A DNA stretch of 5,001 nt from Flavobacteriaceae bacterium. GTDB lineage: Bacteria; Bacteroidota; Bacteroidia; Flavobacteriales; Flavobacteriaceae. Both the position numbers and the translations under genes were made by a program. Shown here in pieces: positions 1-5,001 of the stretch. The first letter of the stretch is position 1. The number at the start of each line of letters is the position of its first letter. The notes beneath the pieces were generated by a model that saw nothing but the letters and a program-made list of their open reading frames with translations, searched no databases and was not told where the DNA came from. The stretch covers positions 1 to 5,001 of the forward strand of contig JAHRWC010000048.1 of assembly GCA_019090365.1 (NCBI GenBank), read 5' to 3'.

Positions 1-562
1 TTGCTAAATATTTAATTTCTAAAGGAAGGTTATGCTTGTCTAATTCTTGTTCAAACATTGGAAAATAATAATCGCTCAAAGCCATCAATTTCCCCATAGT
101 TCTTCTTCTATTTTTTAAATATCCTTTTATTACACTTTCCAATGCAGGATTATACTCAACATTAAAAGGTGTTCTAGCATTTAAATCTTCTAACCGTTGT
201 TTTAAAAGTTCGGTGGGTAATTCTTCATAATCAACTACTTCGTATTTCATATTTGAAATACTACCGTATACTTCTTCAAAACGGTCGGTGCTATATAATT
301 CATTTAGCCATAAACTATCTGCTACTTTCGCTTGAGAAATATCTTGAAGATCAAAAATTGTAGTGTCTTTAGAAGTTGTTTTTACAACCGTTCTAGGGAT
401 ATCACCAGAAACATCTTTTACAGTAATTGAATCAATTAATTGGATAGTTTTCTTCGGAAGACTTTGTTTTTCTTCTGTAGGTTTATCTGAAAGATTTCCC
501 TCTTGTGCTAAAACTTTATTGTTTGATAAAACAATTAATATGCATATTAATAATATCCTCAT
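1..562 (-). CDS. MltD-like lytic murein transglycosylase, N-terminal part (cut by window edge)
   Basis: The product is probably a periplasmic peptidoglycan-cleaving lytic transglycosylase of the MltD type. The ATG at 562-560 opens a frame that runs without a stop off the left edge, giving 187 residues. Residues 1-19 look like a signal peptide: Arg2, a hydrophobic stretch at 3-12, then VLA|Q with likely cleavage after Ala19. There is no lipobox cysteine near the cleavage site, unlike the E. coli MltD lipoprotein, so a soluble secreted form is inferred. Residues 21-110 are a low-complexity, Lys/Thr/Asp-rich linker. Residues 123-187 (LNARTPFNVEYNP, YFPMFEQELDKHNLPLEIKYLA) match the lead-in to the SLT domain that usually precedes the catalytic Glu, which would lie just outside the window. 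LysM repeats, if present, are also outside. The gene lies 90 bp downstream of pgk on the same strand and may be co-transcribed with it. No clear ribosome binding site is visible. Confidence 0.85.
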   Translation of the reverse strand, partial: MRILLICILIVLSNNKVLAQEGNLSDKPTEEKQSLPKKTIQLIDSITVKDVSGDIPRTVVKTTSKDTTIFDLQDISQAKVADSLWLNELYSTDRFEEVYGSISNMKYEVVDYEELPTELLKQRLEDLNARTPFNVEYNPALESVIKGYLKNRRRTMGKLMALSDYYFPMFEQELDKHNLPLEIKYLA

Positions 563-622
563 AACAAGACTAACGCAACTATTATTTATAAATTTTGGTA
601 AAGGTAAAGAAATGAAGGCAAG

Positions 623-637
623 GTTAAAACTTTTAAC
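623..637. repeat. 15-base perfect inverted repeat in the pgk-mltD spacer
   Basis: The sequence gttaaaacttttaac has two perfect 7-base arms around a single central base. It lies 15 bases past the pgk stop codon and about 60 bases ahead of the transglycosylase start. With a one-base centre it is a poor RNA hairpin, so it would more naturally be a dimeric-protein binding site. In sequence this AT-rich such a palindrome may also arise by chance. No factor can be named. Confidence 0.3.
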
Positions 638-652
638 ATTTTTTGAAGAAAA

Positions 653-1840
653 TTAATTTTCCATTGCCAAAATTCCCGGAAGTGCTTTTCCTTCAAGCAT
701 TTCTAGCATGGCTCCACCACCAGTTGATACATAACTTACTTTATCTGTCAAGTTAAATTTCTTTACAGCTGCTACAGAATCTCCTCCTCCAACTAATGAA
801 AAGGTTCCTTCTTTTGTTGCTTTGGCTATTGCATTTCCAAGAGAAATTGTTCCAGCGGCAAATGTTTCCATTTCAAAAACTCCAACGGGACCATTCCATA
901 AAATAGTTTTAGAATTTAATATAACCTGTGCAAAATTATTATTTGTAGCAGATCCTGTATCTAAACCCATCCAGCCATCTGGAATTTCATTTATATTACA
1001 CACTTCTGTATTGGCATCGTTCGAAAACTGATCAGCAATTAAAGCATCTACAGGTAAATGTACTTGTACATTTTTTTGTTTAGCTTGTTCTAGGATCGAT
1101 AAAGCTAATTCTTGTTTGTCATCTTCAACTAAAGAATTTCCTATGTTGCCTCCTTGTGCTTTTATAAAAGTAAAAGCCATTCCTCCTCCAATAATAAGGT
1201 GATCTATCTTTTCTAAAATATTTTCAATAATGGTGATTTTTGAAGAAACTTTTGCGCCTCCAATTATTGCAGTAACAGGTTTTTCGCTTTCAGTTAACAC
1301 CTTGTTTACATTTACTATTTCAGAAGCTAATAATTTTCCGAAGCATTTATTCTCAGGAAAAAAATCAGCAATTACAGCTGTAGAAGCATGTGCTCTATGT
1401 GCAGTCCCAAAGGCATCATTTACATAGATATCACCTAATTTAGACAAGCTTTCAGCAAAAGATTTATCTCCTCCTTTTTCTTCTGAATAATAGCGTAGGT
1501 TTTCAAGTAATAATATTTCACCAGATTTTAGATTAGCAACCGCTTCGTCTACTTCTGATCCAATAGAATCAGTCACAAATTTTATTTGCACACCCAAAAC
1601 TTCACTTGCTTTACTTACAATATGTTGTAATGAAAACTCTTCTTCTCGATTTTTTGGTCTACCTAAATGAGACATTAATATACAAGAACCTCCATCTTCG
1701 AGAACTTTGATAATTGTAGGCTTCGCTGCTTCAATTCTAGTAGCATCTGTCACCTCAAAATTTTCATTTAAAGGAACATTAAAATCTACACGGATTAGTG
1801 CTTTTTTATTATCGAAGTTAAAATCATTAACGGTTTTCAC
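653..1840 (-). CDS. pgk: Phosphoglycerate kinase
   Basis: The enzyme transfers the phosphate of 1,3-bisphosphoglycerate to ADP, giving 3-phosphoglycerate and ATP in glycolysis, and runs in reverse in gluconeogenesis. It is a cytosolic monomer. The 395 residues are the usual bacterial length and the whole fold is present. Substrate-side motifs are RVDFNVPLN (17-25), SHLGRP (57-62), LLLENLRYY (110-118) and NDAFGTAHRAHAST (141-154, with the basic Arg149 and His151). Nucleotide-side motifs are GGAKVSSK (194-201), NGPVGVFE (316-323), GGGDSVAA (351-358) and STGGGAMLE (372-380). The start codon is GTG (1840-1838). An ATG 19 bases upstream is out of frame and soon hits a stop, and the GTG places the N-terminus (MKTVNDFNF) where relatives begin. 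The gene is transcribed divergently from the delta' gene, and the transglycosylase gene follows on the same strand. No frameshift or missing motif is seen. Confidence 0.98.
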   Translation of the reverse strand: MKTVNDFNFDNKKALIRVDFNVPLNENFEVTDATRIEAAKPTIIKVLEDGGSCILMSHLGRPKNREEEFSLQHIVSKASEVLGVQIKFVTDSIGSEVDEAVANLKSGEILLLENLRYYSEEKGGDKSFAESLSKLGDIYVNDAFGTAHRAHASTAVIADFFPENKCFGKLLASEIVNVNKVLTESEKPVTAIIGGAKVSSKITIIENILEKIDHLIIGGGMAFTFIKAQGGNIGNSLVEDDKQELALSILEQAKQKNVQVHLPVDALIADQFSNDANTEVCNINEIPDGWMGLDTGSATNNNFAQVILNSKTILWNGPVGVFEMETFAAGTISLGNAIAKATKEGTFSLVGGGDSVAAVKKFNLTDKVSYVSTGGGAMLEMLEGKALPGILAMEN

Positions 1841-1868
1841 AGGTATACTATTTTATCATTTTGAATTG

Positions 1869-1898
1869 CAAATATAATCTAAATCGGTCTTAATTAAA
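1869..1898 (-). promoter_or_regulatory. Candidate Bacteroidota-type promoter for pgk
   Basis: Read on the minus strand, TATATTTG (1876-1869) fits the Bacteroidota -7 consensus TAnnTTTG exactly. A weak -33 candidate, TTTA (1898-1895), lies 18 bases upstream instead of the preferred TTTG/TTG. Transcription would begin near 1862, leaving a leader of about 20 bases before the GTG start of pgk. The -7 match is seen directly; promoter function is inferred from its position and the known consensus. Confidence 0.5.
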
Positions 1899-1947
1899 TC
1901 CTAAGAGTCCAATCAAATTATTACAAGGTATTTATTGATAATATATG

Positions 1948-1955
1948 TAAATTTG
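1948..1955 (+). promoter_or_regulatory. Candidate -7 promoter element immediately ahead of the delta' gene
   Basis: TAAATTTG fits the Bacteroidota -7 consensus TAnnTTTG and ends only three bases before the ATG at 1959. The nearest TTG (1935-1937) is only 10 bases upstream of it, too close for a standard -33 element, and nothing better is seen near 1925-1930. If used, transcription would start at or within the first codon, giving an essentially leaderless mRNA. A chance match in AT-rich DNA is a real alternative. Confidence 0.3.
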
Positions 1956-1958
1956 TGC

Positions 1959-3113
1959 ATGAACTTTTCAGAAGTAATAGGTCAAAAGCACCTCAAAGCA
2001 CATCTTATTAAAACCATAGAAAATGAGCGTATTCCTCATACGCAACTTTTTATAGGAAAAGCTGGTTCAGGTGTATTACCAATGGCTTTATGTTATGCCA
2101 AAGAAATTCTTTGTCATCGTTTTGAAAAAAATAGTGCGGAATATGAATTATGTGCCCAAAAGGTTTCAAAATTATCACACCCTGACCTTCATTTTATTTA
2201 TCCAGTTAATACTAATGACACGATAAAGAAAAATCCTGTTTCATCTCACTTTATTAATGAATGGAGAGAATTTGTTTTAAACCATCCTTATGGTTCATTA
2301 TACGATTGGTATCAATCCTTAGGAATTGAAAACAAACAAGGAAATATCAGTAAAAATGAAGCTGAAGAAATATCAAAAAAATTATCATTAAAAGCTTACG
2401 AAGGTGAATATAAAGTAATGATTATTTGGATGGCTGAAAAAATGAATACAGAGTGTTCTAATAAAATCCTGAAACTTGTTGAGGAGCCACCAGACAAAAC
2501 GTTGTTATTATTGCTTACTGAAAATGAGGAACAAGTACTTACTACGATTCAATCTCGATGTCAAAAATTACATTTTCCTTTACTTTCAGAAGATGATATA
2601 TCGATGTATCTATCTAATAATCACAATGTTGACATCTCAATAGCCAAAAGAGTAAGTCATCAATCTAATGGTGATTTAAACAAAGCATTACATATTTTAG
2701 CTAATGATGGTGATGATTCTATTTTTGAAGAATGGTTTATACAATGGGTTCGAACTGCATTTAAAGCAAAAGGAAATAAAGGTGCTATTAACCAACTCTT
2801 AACTTGGAGTGAAGGAATTGCAAAAGAAGGAAGAGAAACACAAAAAAAGTTTCTATCCTATTGCCAAGAAATTTTTAGACAAGCCTTATTAAAAAATTAC
2901 AAAGCTGATGCTCTTTTATATTTTGAAAGTAAAGATCCAAAATTTTCAATTGAGAAATTTGCTCCGTTTGTACATCAAAATAATATTTTCGAAATTTCTT
3001 CAGCTTTAGAAGACGCATCATATCATATTGAACGAAATGGAAATGCGAAAATAATTTTTACAGATCTATCGATACAACTTACACGTCTTATTCATAGAAA
3101 AGAACTTGTATAA
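1959..3113 (+). CDS. holB: DNA polymerase III delta' subunit (clamp-loader ATPase-like protein)
   Basis: Delta' is the stator subunit of the clamp loader, which opens the beta sliding clamp and places it on primed DNA during replication. The ATG at 1959 gives 384 residues and begins MNFSEVIGQ, the normal family opening. An in-frame TTG at 1935 would add eight residues with no family support. Motifs: N-terminal VIGQ and IPHTQLF (25-31), a degenerate P-loop GKAGSG (33-38), SHPDLHFIYP (73-82), the Walker B/DEAD-equivalent strand VMIIWMAEKMN (153-163), SNKILKLVEEPPDKT (167-181), and the sensor-1/arginine-finger-like SRC (199-201). The P-loop lacks the GK[TS] ending of true ATPases, in keeping with delta' being a non-hydrolysing member. 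A long insert (about 85-135, rich in Trp and Tyr) precedes the second half, as in Bacteroidota homologues. Cysteines in the zinc-module region are reduced to Cys52 and Cys65. The C-terminal third is helical and poorly conserved. The gene is divergent from pgk and convergent with the methyltransferase gene. Confidence 0.92.
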   Translation: MNFSEVIGQKHLKAHLIKTIENERIPHTQLFIGKAGSGVLPMALCYAKEILCHRFEKNSAEYELCAQKVSKLSHPDLHFIYPVNTNDTIKKNPVSSHFINEWREFVLNHPYGSLYDWYQSLGIENKQGNISKNEAEEISKKLSLKAYEGEYKVMIIWMAEKMNTECSNKILKLVEEPPDKTLLLLLTENEEQVLTTIQSRCQKLHFPLLSEDDISMYLSNNHNVDISIAKRVSHQSNGDLNKALHILANDGDDSIFEEWFIQWVRTAFKAKGNKGAINQLLTWSEGIAKEGRETQKKFLSYCQEIFRQALLKNYKADALLYFESKDPKFSIEKFAPFVHQNNIFEISSALEDASYHIERNGNAKIIFTDLSIQLTRLIHRKELV

Positions 3114-3122
3114 GAAATATTT

Positions 3123-3178
3123 ATTAAAAATTATTTTAAAATAATTACTATTTATTTTAATAAAGCTTTTTAATTATT
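3123..3178. repeat. Nested AT-only inverted repeats after the delta' gene
   Basis: This part of the spacer is nearly pure A+T. It holds a perfect 18-base palindrome (aattatttt/aaaataatt, 3129-3146), a 14-base inverted repeat (tttatt-tt-aataaa, 3151-3164) and aaagcttt (3162-3169). Longer-range arms also pair: attaaaaa (3123-3130) with tttttaat (3167-3174), and aataatt (3140-3146) with aattatt (3172-3178). These foldings compete with one another. The position, from 10 bases past the delta' stop, suits transcript ending or mRNA 3'-end protection, but there is no GC-rich stem, so a classical terminator is not supported. Confidence 0.35.
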
Positions 3179-3239
3179 CTTAGATAAAGCAAAAGAAAAT
3201 AGTGGCACAAACACACATTAACGCTGTTGAAAAGTCCTT

Positions 3240-3272
3240 AAAACAGCTAAAATTGGTTTATTTGCTGTTTTT
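3240..3272. terminator. Possible hairpin terminator at the convergent gene ends
   Basis: The arms aaaacagc (3240-3247) and gctgtttt (3264-3271) are perfectly complementary over eight bases, with a 16-base loop. On the minus strand the loop contains the methyltransferase stop codon (3260-3258). On the plus strand the right arm runs into a short T tract ending at 3272. It lies where transcripts from both convergent genes should end. The stem is short and the loop long, so stability is modest. A two-way terminator is an inference from position and symmetry. Confidence 0.35.
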
Positions 3273-4106
3273 AAAGCAATATATGAGTGAGGAATACTCT
3301 TTGCTTCTCCAAGCTGAAAGATTTGACCACAATCCAACTAAAAATGCTTTTACAAATGATGAGGATCCATTTTTATTTTTTTCTGAAAGTAGGCTTACAT
3401 AAAATGAATCAAATATCATTGGTTTAATTTGTTCTAGTTTCAATTTATCTGAAAAAATTACTTTCATCGAACTTTTTGAAAAATGCCATAAATGCCTCGG
3501 TACATCAAAAGCTGCCCAATGAGATTTATAATGTTTTGCGTCAAATGAATTATAATTTGGAACTGCAATTATTAATGTTCCTTCAGGGCTTAATAAATTT
3601 TCAATTTGCAGAATCGCTTCTTCTAAATTTGGCAAATGTTCTAATACATGCCAAAGGGTAATTACATCAAATTTAGAGCCTGAAAAATCTTCAATGTTTT
3701 CCTTAAGATCTACATTTTTTGAAGCTGCAAGTTCTCTTGCATTTTGGTTAGGTTCTACTCCATTTATTTTCCAACCTTTATCTTGAGCTATATTTAAAAA
3801 ATCACCTGTTCCTGCTCCAATATCTAACAAAGATCCTGTTCTCTTATTTAATTTAAAAATTAGATCTGTTTTACTTTGTAATGCGTTTGATTTTACTTTT
3901 TGATATAGATAATTTATTAATCCTTTTTTATTATCTGTATGAGAAATGTATTCCTCGCTCTCGTAATATTTTGATAGATTATCTAAAGAAGGTTGAGGAG
4001 AAGTGATTAACATTTTTCTGTCTGAATCGTATAATAAATCAAACGATTCTCCACTTACTAAATAATCTTTAGCTGTAATATAAATGTCTTGATTCGCGTT
4101 TTTCAA
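3258..4106 (-). CDS. Class I SAM-dependent methyltransferase, substrate unknown
   Basis: The 282-residue cytosolic protein carries the Rossmann-type SAM-binding core. Motif I is LLDIGAGTGDFL (93-104). The acidic residue ending strand 2, Glu118 in NGVEPN, would hold the SAM ribose. The motif IV/V region is FDVITLWHVLEHLPN (146-160), followed by LIIAVPNYNSFD (178-189) and WAAFDVPRHLWHF (197-209). The HVLEH and VPRHLWHF pattern places it in the UbiG-like Methyltransf_23 group, where substrates range from small molecules to lipids and glycans, so no substrate can be assigned. An N-terminal segment (13-60; DYLVSGESFDLL, YYESEEYISH) resembles that of related Flavobacteria proteins. The start is TTG (4106-4104): the frame upstream to its first stop at 4130-4128 has no ATG or GTG. 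The gene lies 60 bp downstream of mnmG on the same strand, with the parS-like site between, so an operon is possible but a functional link to tRNA modification is not shown. Confidence 0.88.
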   Translation of the reverse strand: MKNANQDIYITAKDYLVSGESFDLLYDSDRKMLITSPQPSLDNLSKYYESEEYISHTDNKKGLINYLYQKVKSNALQSKTDLIFKLNKRTGSLLDIGAGTGDFLNIAQDKGWKINGVEPNQNARELAASKNVDLKENIEDFSGSKFDVITLWHVLEHLPNLEEAILQIENLLSPEGTLIIAVPNYNSFDAKHYKSHWAAFDVPRHLWHFSKSSMKVIFSDKLKLEQIKPMIFDSFYVSLLSEKNKNGSSSFVKAFLVGLWSNLSAWRSKEYSSLIYCFKNSK

Positions 4107-4144
4107 AATAAGAAAATGATAATAGAATTAATTAGTTTTATAAA

Positions 4145-4160
4145 TGTTCCACGTGAAACA
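4145..4160. promoter_or_regulatory. parS: parS-like centromere site (ParB binding)
   Basis: The 16 bases TGTTCCACGTGAAACA match the chromosomal parS consensus TGTTNCACGTGAAACA at every defined base. They differ from the perfect palindrome TGTTTCACGTGAAACA at only one base, C4149. Flanking A4144 and T4161 extend the symmetry to 18 bases. ParB (Spo0J) binds such sites, loads and spreads on DNA, and with ParA and SMC guides chromosome-origin segregation. The site lies in the 60-bp gap between the mnmG stop and the methyltransferase start. The gene mnmG (gidA) is often near oriC and parAB in bacteria, which fits. No parA or parB gene is in the window. Confidence 0.85.
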
Positions 4161-4166
4161 TATTTC

Positions 4167-5001
4167 TTAACGCCCCATGTATACTAACAAAACAGAAATA
4201 TCATTTGGAGAAACACCACTTATTCTAGATGCTTGTGAAACAGTAACAGGCTTTATATTTTTTAATTTCTCTAAGGCTTCATATGATAAAGATTTTAGCT
4301 TTGAGTAATCAAAATTTTCAGGAATACGTATTCCTTCTAATCGAGATAACTTATCTGCATTGTTCTTCTCCTTTTCAATATATCCAGCATATTTTACTTG
4401 AATTTCTGTTTGCTGCAATACCTCTTCGTCAATTTCATTATCACTAATAAATGCTTCTACATAATCTATTTTACGCATATCATCCATAGTGATATTTGGG
4501 CGAGAAAAAGACTTAAAAAGTTTATCACTTTGTTTTACTAAAGCTGATTTTTTAGATTCCAAAATTGGGTTTATAACCTCAGGTTTTACACTTGTATCCT
4601 TAAAAAACTGAATAAAAGCATTCGATTTTTCACGCTTTTTTTCCATAGTTTTCATTCGTTCATCAGAAGCTAAACCTAATTTATGAGCCATTGGAGTTAA
4701 TCTAAAATCTGCATTATCTTGCCTTAATAAAGTTCTGTATTCAGCTCTAGAAGTAAACATACGATAAGGCTCTTCTGTTCCTTTTGTAATTAAATCATCG
4801 ATTAAAACTCCAATATAAGCCTCGTTTCTTTTAAGAATAAACTCTTCTTTTTCTTGCGCTTTTAAGTGCGCATTCATTCCGGCCATTAAACCTTGAGATG
4901 CCGCTTCTTCATATCCTGTTGTACCATTTATTTGTCCAGCAAAATATAAACCAGAAACTAATTTTGTCTCAAGAGTATGTCTTAATTGTGTTGGTGGAAA
5001 A
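4167..5001 (-). CDS. mnmG: MnmG/GidA tRNA uridine-5-carboxymethylaminomethyl modification enzyme, C-terminal part (cut by window edge)
   Basis: With MnmE, this FAD-dependent enzyme installs the carboxymethylaminomethyl or aminomethyl group on U34 of tRNAs reading split codon boxes, which secures accurate decoding. The frame is open from the right edge to the TAA at 4169-4167, giving 277 C-terminal residues, a little under half of a typical protein of about 620. The first visible residues include the FAD-domain signature [20 protein letters not shown] (visible residues 18-37), then MAGMNAH and [37 protein letters not shown] follows, leading into the helical C-terminal domain that contacts MnmE and tRNA. 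The protein ends with [22 protein letters not shown]'s typical tail. The methionine at 4886 is internal, not a start, because strongly conserved sequence precedes it. The N-terminal dinucleotide-binding fold and true start lie outside the window. Confidence 0.97.
   Translation of the reverse strand, partial: FPPTQLRHTLETKLVSGLYFAGQINGTTGYEEAASQGLMAGMNAHLKAQEKEEFILKRNEAYIGVLIDDLITKGTEEPYRMFTSRAEYRTLLRQDNADFRLTPMAHKLGLASDERMKTMEKKREKSNAFIQFFKDTSVKPEVINPILESKKSALVKQSDKLFKSFSRPNITMDDMRKIDYVEAFISDNEIDEEVLQQTEIQVKYAGYIEKEKNNADKLSRLEGIRIPENFDYSKLKSLSYEALEKLKNIKPVTVSQASRISGVSPNDISVLLVYMGR

Noticed and set aside
363..656. Plus-strand open frame of 97 codons
   Set aside because: It lies antisense to the transglycosylase N-terminus and its spacer, has no recognisable protein character, and the minus-strand frame has a clear signal peptide and family motifs.
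822..1427. Two plus-strand open frames (822-1031 and 1230-1427) inside pgk
   Set aside because: Both are antisense shadows of the strongly conserved phosphoglycerate kinase frame.
1935..1958. Upstream TTG start for the delta' gene
   Set aside because: It would add eight residues (ending LC before the Met) that the family lacks; the ATG at 1959 gives the standard MNFSEVIGQ opening.
3202..3402. Plus-strand GTG-initiated 66-codon open frame across the convergent spacer
   Set aside because: Most of it is antisense to the 3' end of the methyltransferase gene, it runs through the hairpin, and no family resemblance is seen.
3476..3661. Plus-strand 61-codon open frame
   Set aside because: It is antisense to the conserved SAM-binding half of the methyltransferase gene, so it is a shadow.
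4167..4886. Complete 239-residue gene starting at the ATG at 4886
   Set aside because: Conserved MnmG sequence continues upstream of this methionine to the window edge, so it is an internal codon of a truncated mnmG.
1..5001. CRISPR arrays, insertion sequences, tRNA or rRNA genes, defence or biosynthetic clusters
   Set aside because: No spaced direct repeats, transposase motifs, cloverleaf or rRNA sequence could be found; the window is ordinary core genome apart from the parS-like site.

Overview
The window is AT-rich, with about a third G+C by eye. Every protein I can read looks like a Bacteroidota protein, most likely from a member of the Flavobacteriaceae. Supporting signs are the wording of the phosphoglycerate kinase and delta' N-termini, TAnnTTTG-type -7 promoter elements, and the lack of clear Shine-Dalgarno sequences. 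The family assignment is inference from protein character; no search was run.

Layout from left to right: (1) the N-terminal 187 residues of a secreted MltD-like lytic transglycosylase (minus strand, cut by the left edge); (2) a complete phosphoglycerate kinase gene, pgk (minus strand, GTG start), 90 bp upstream of it; (3) a 118-bp divergent promoter region; (4) a complete DNA polymerase III delta' (clamp-loader) gene on the plus strand; (5) a 144-bp, extremely AT-rich convergent spacer with nested inverted repeats; (6) a complete class I SAM-dependent methyltransferase gene (minus strand, TTG start); (7) a 60-bp spacer holding a near-perfect parS centromere site; (8) the C-terminal 277 residues of MnmG/GidA, the tRNA wobble-uridine modification enzyme (minus strand, cut by the right edge).

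Functionally this is a core housekeeping neighbourhood: cell-wall remodelling, glycolysis, replication and tRNA modification. I see no mobile element, CRISPR array, tRNA or rRNA, and no defence or secondary-metabolite system. The most notable non-coding element is the 16-base parS-like site at 4145-4160, between mnmG and the methyltransferase gene. It matches the TGTTNCACGTGAAACA consensus at every defined position and suggests that this segment is close to the chromosome origin and bound by ParB. The other observations are modest: non-ATG starts on two genes, a delta' with a thinned-out cysteine set, a possibly near-leaderless delta' transcript, and AT-rich palindromes in the spacers.
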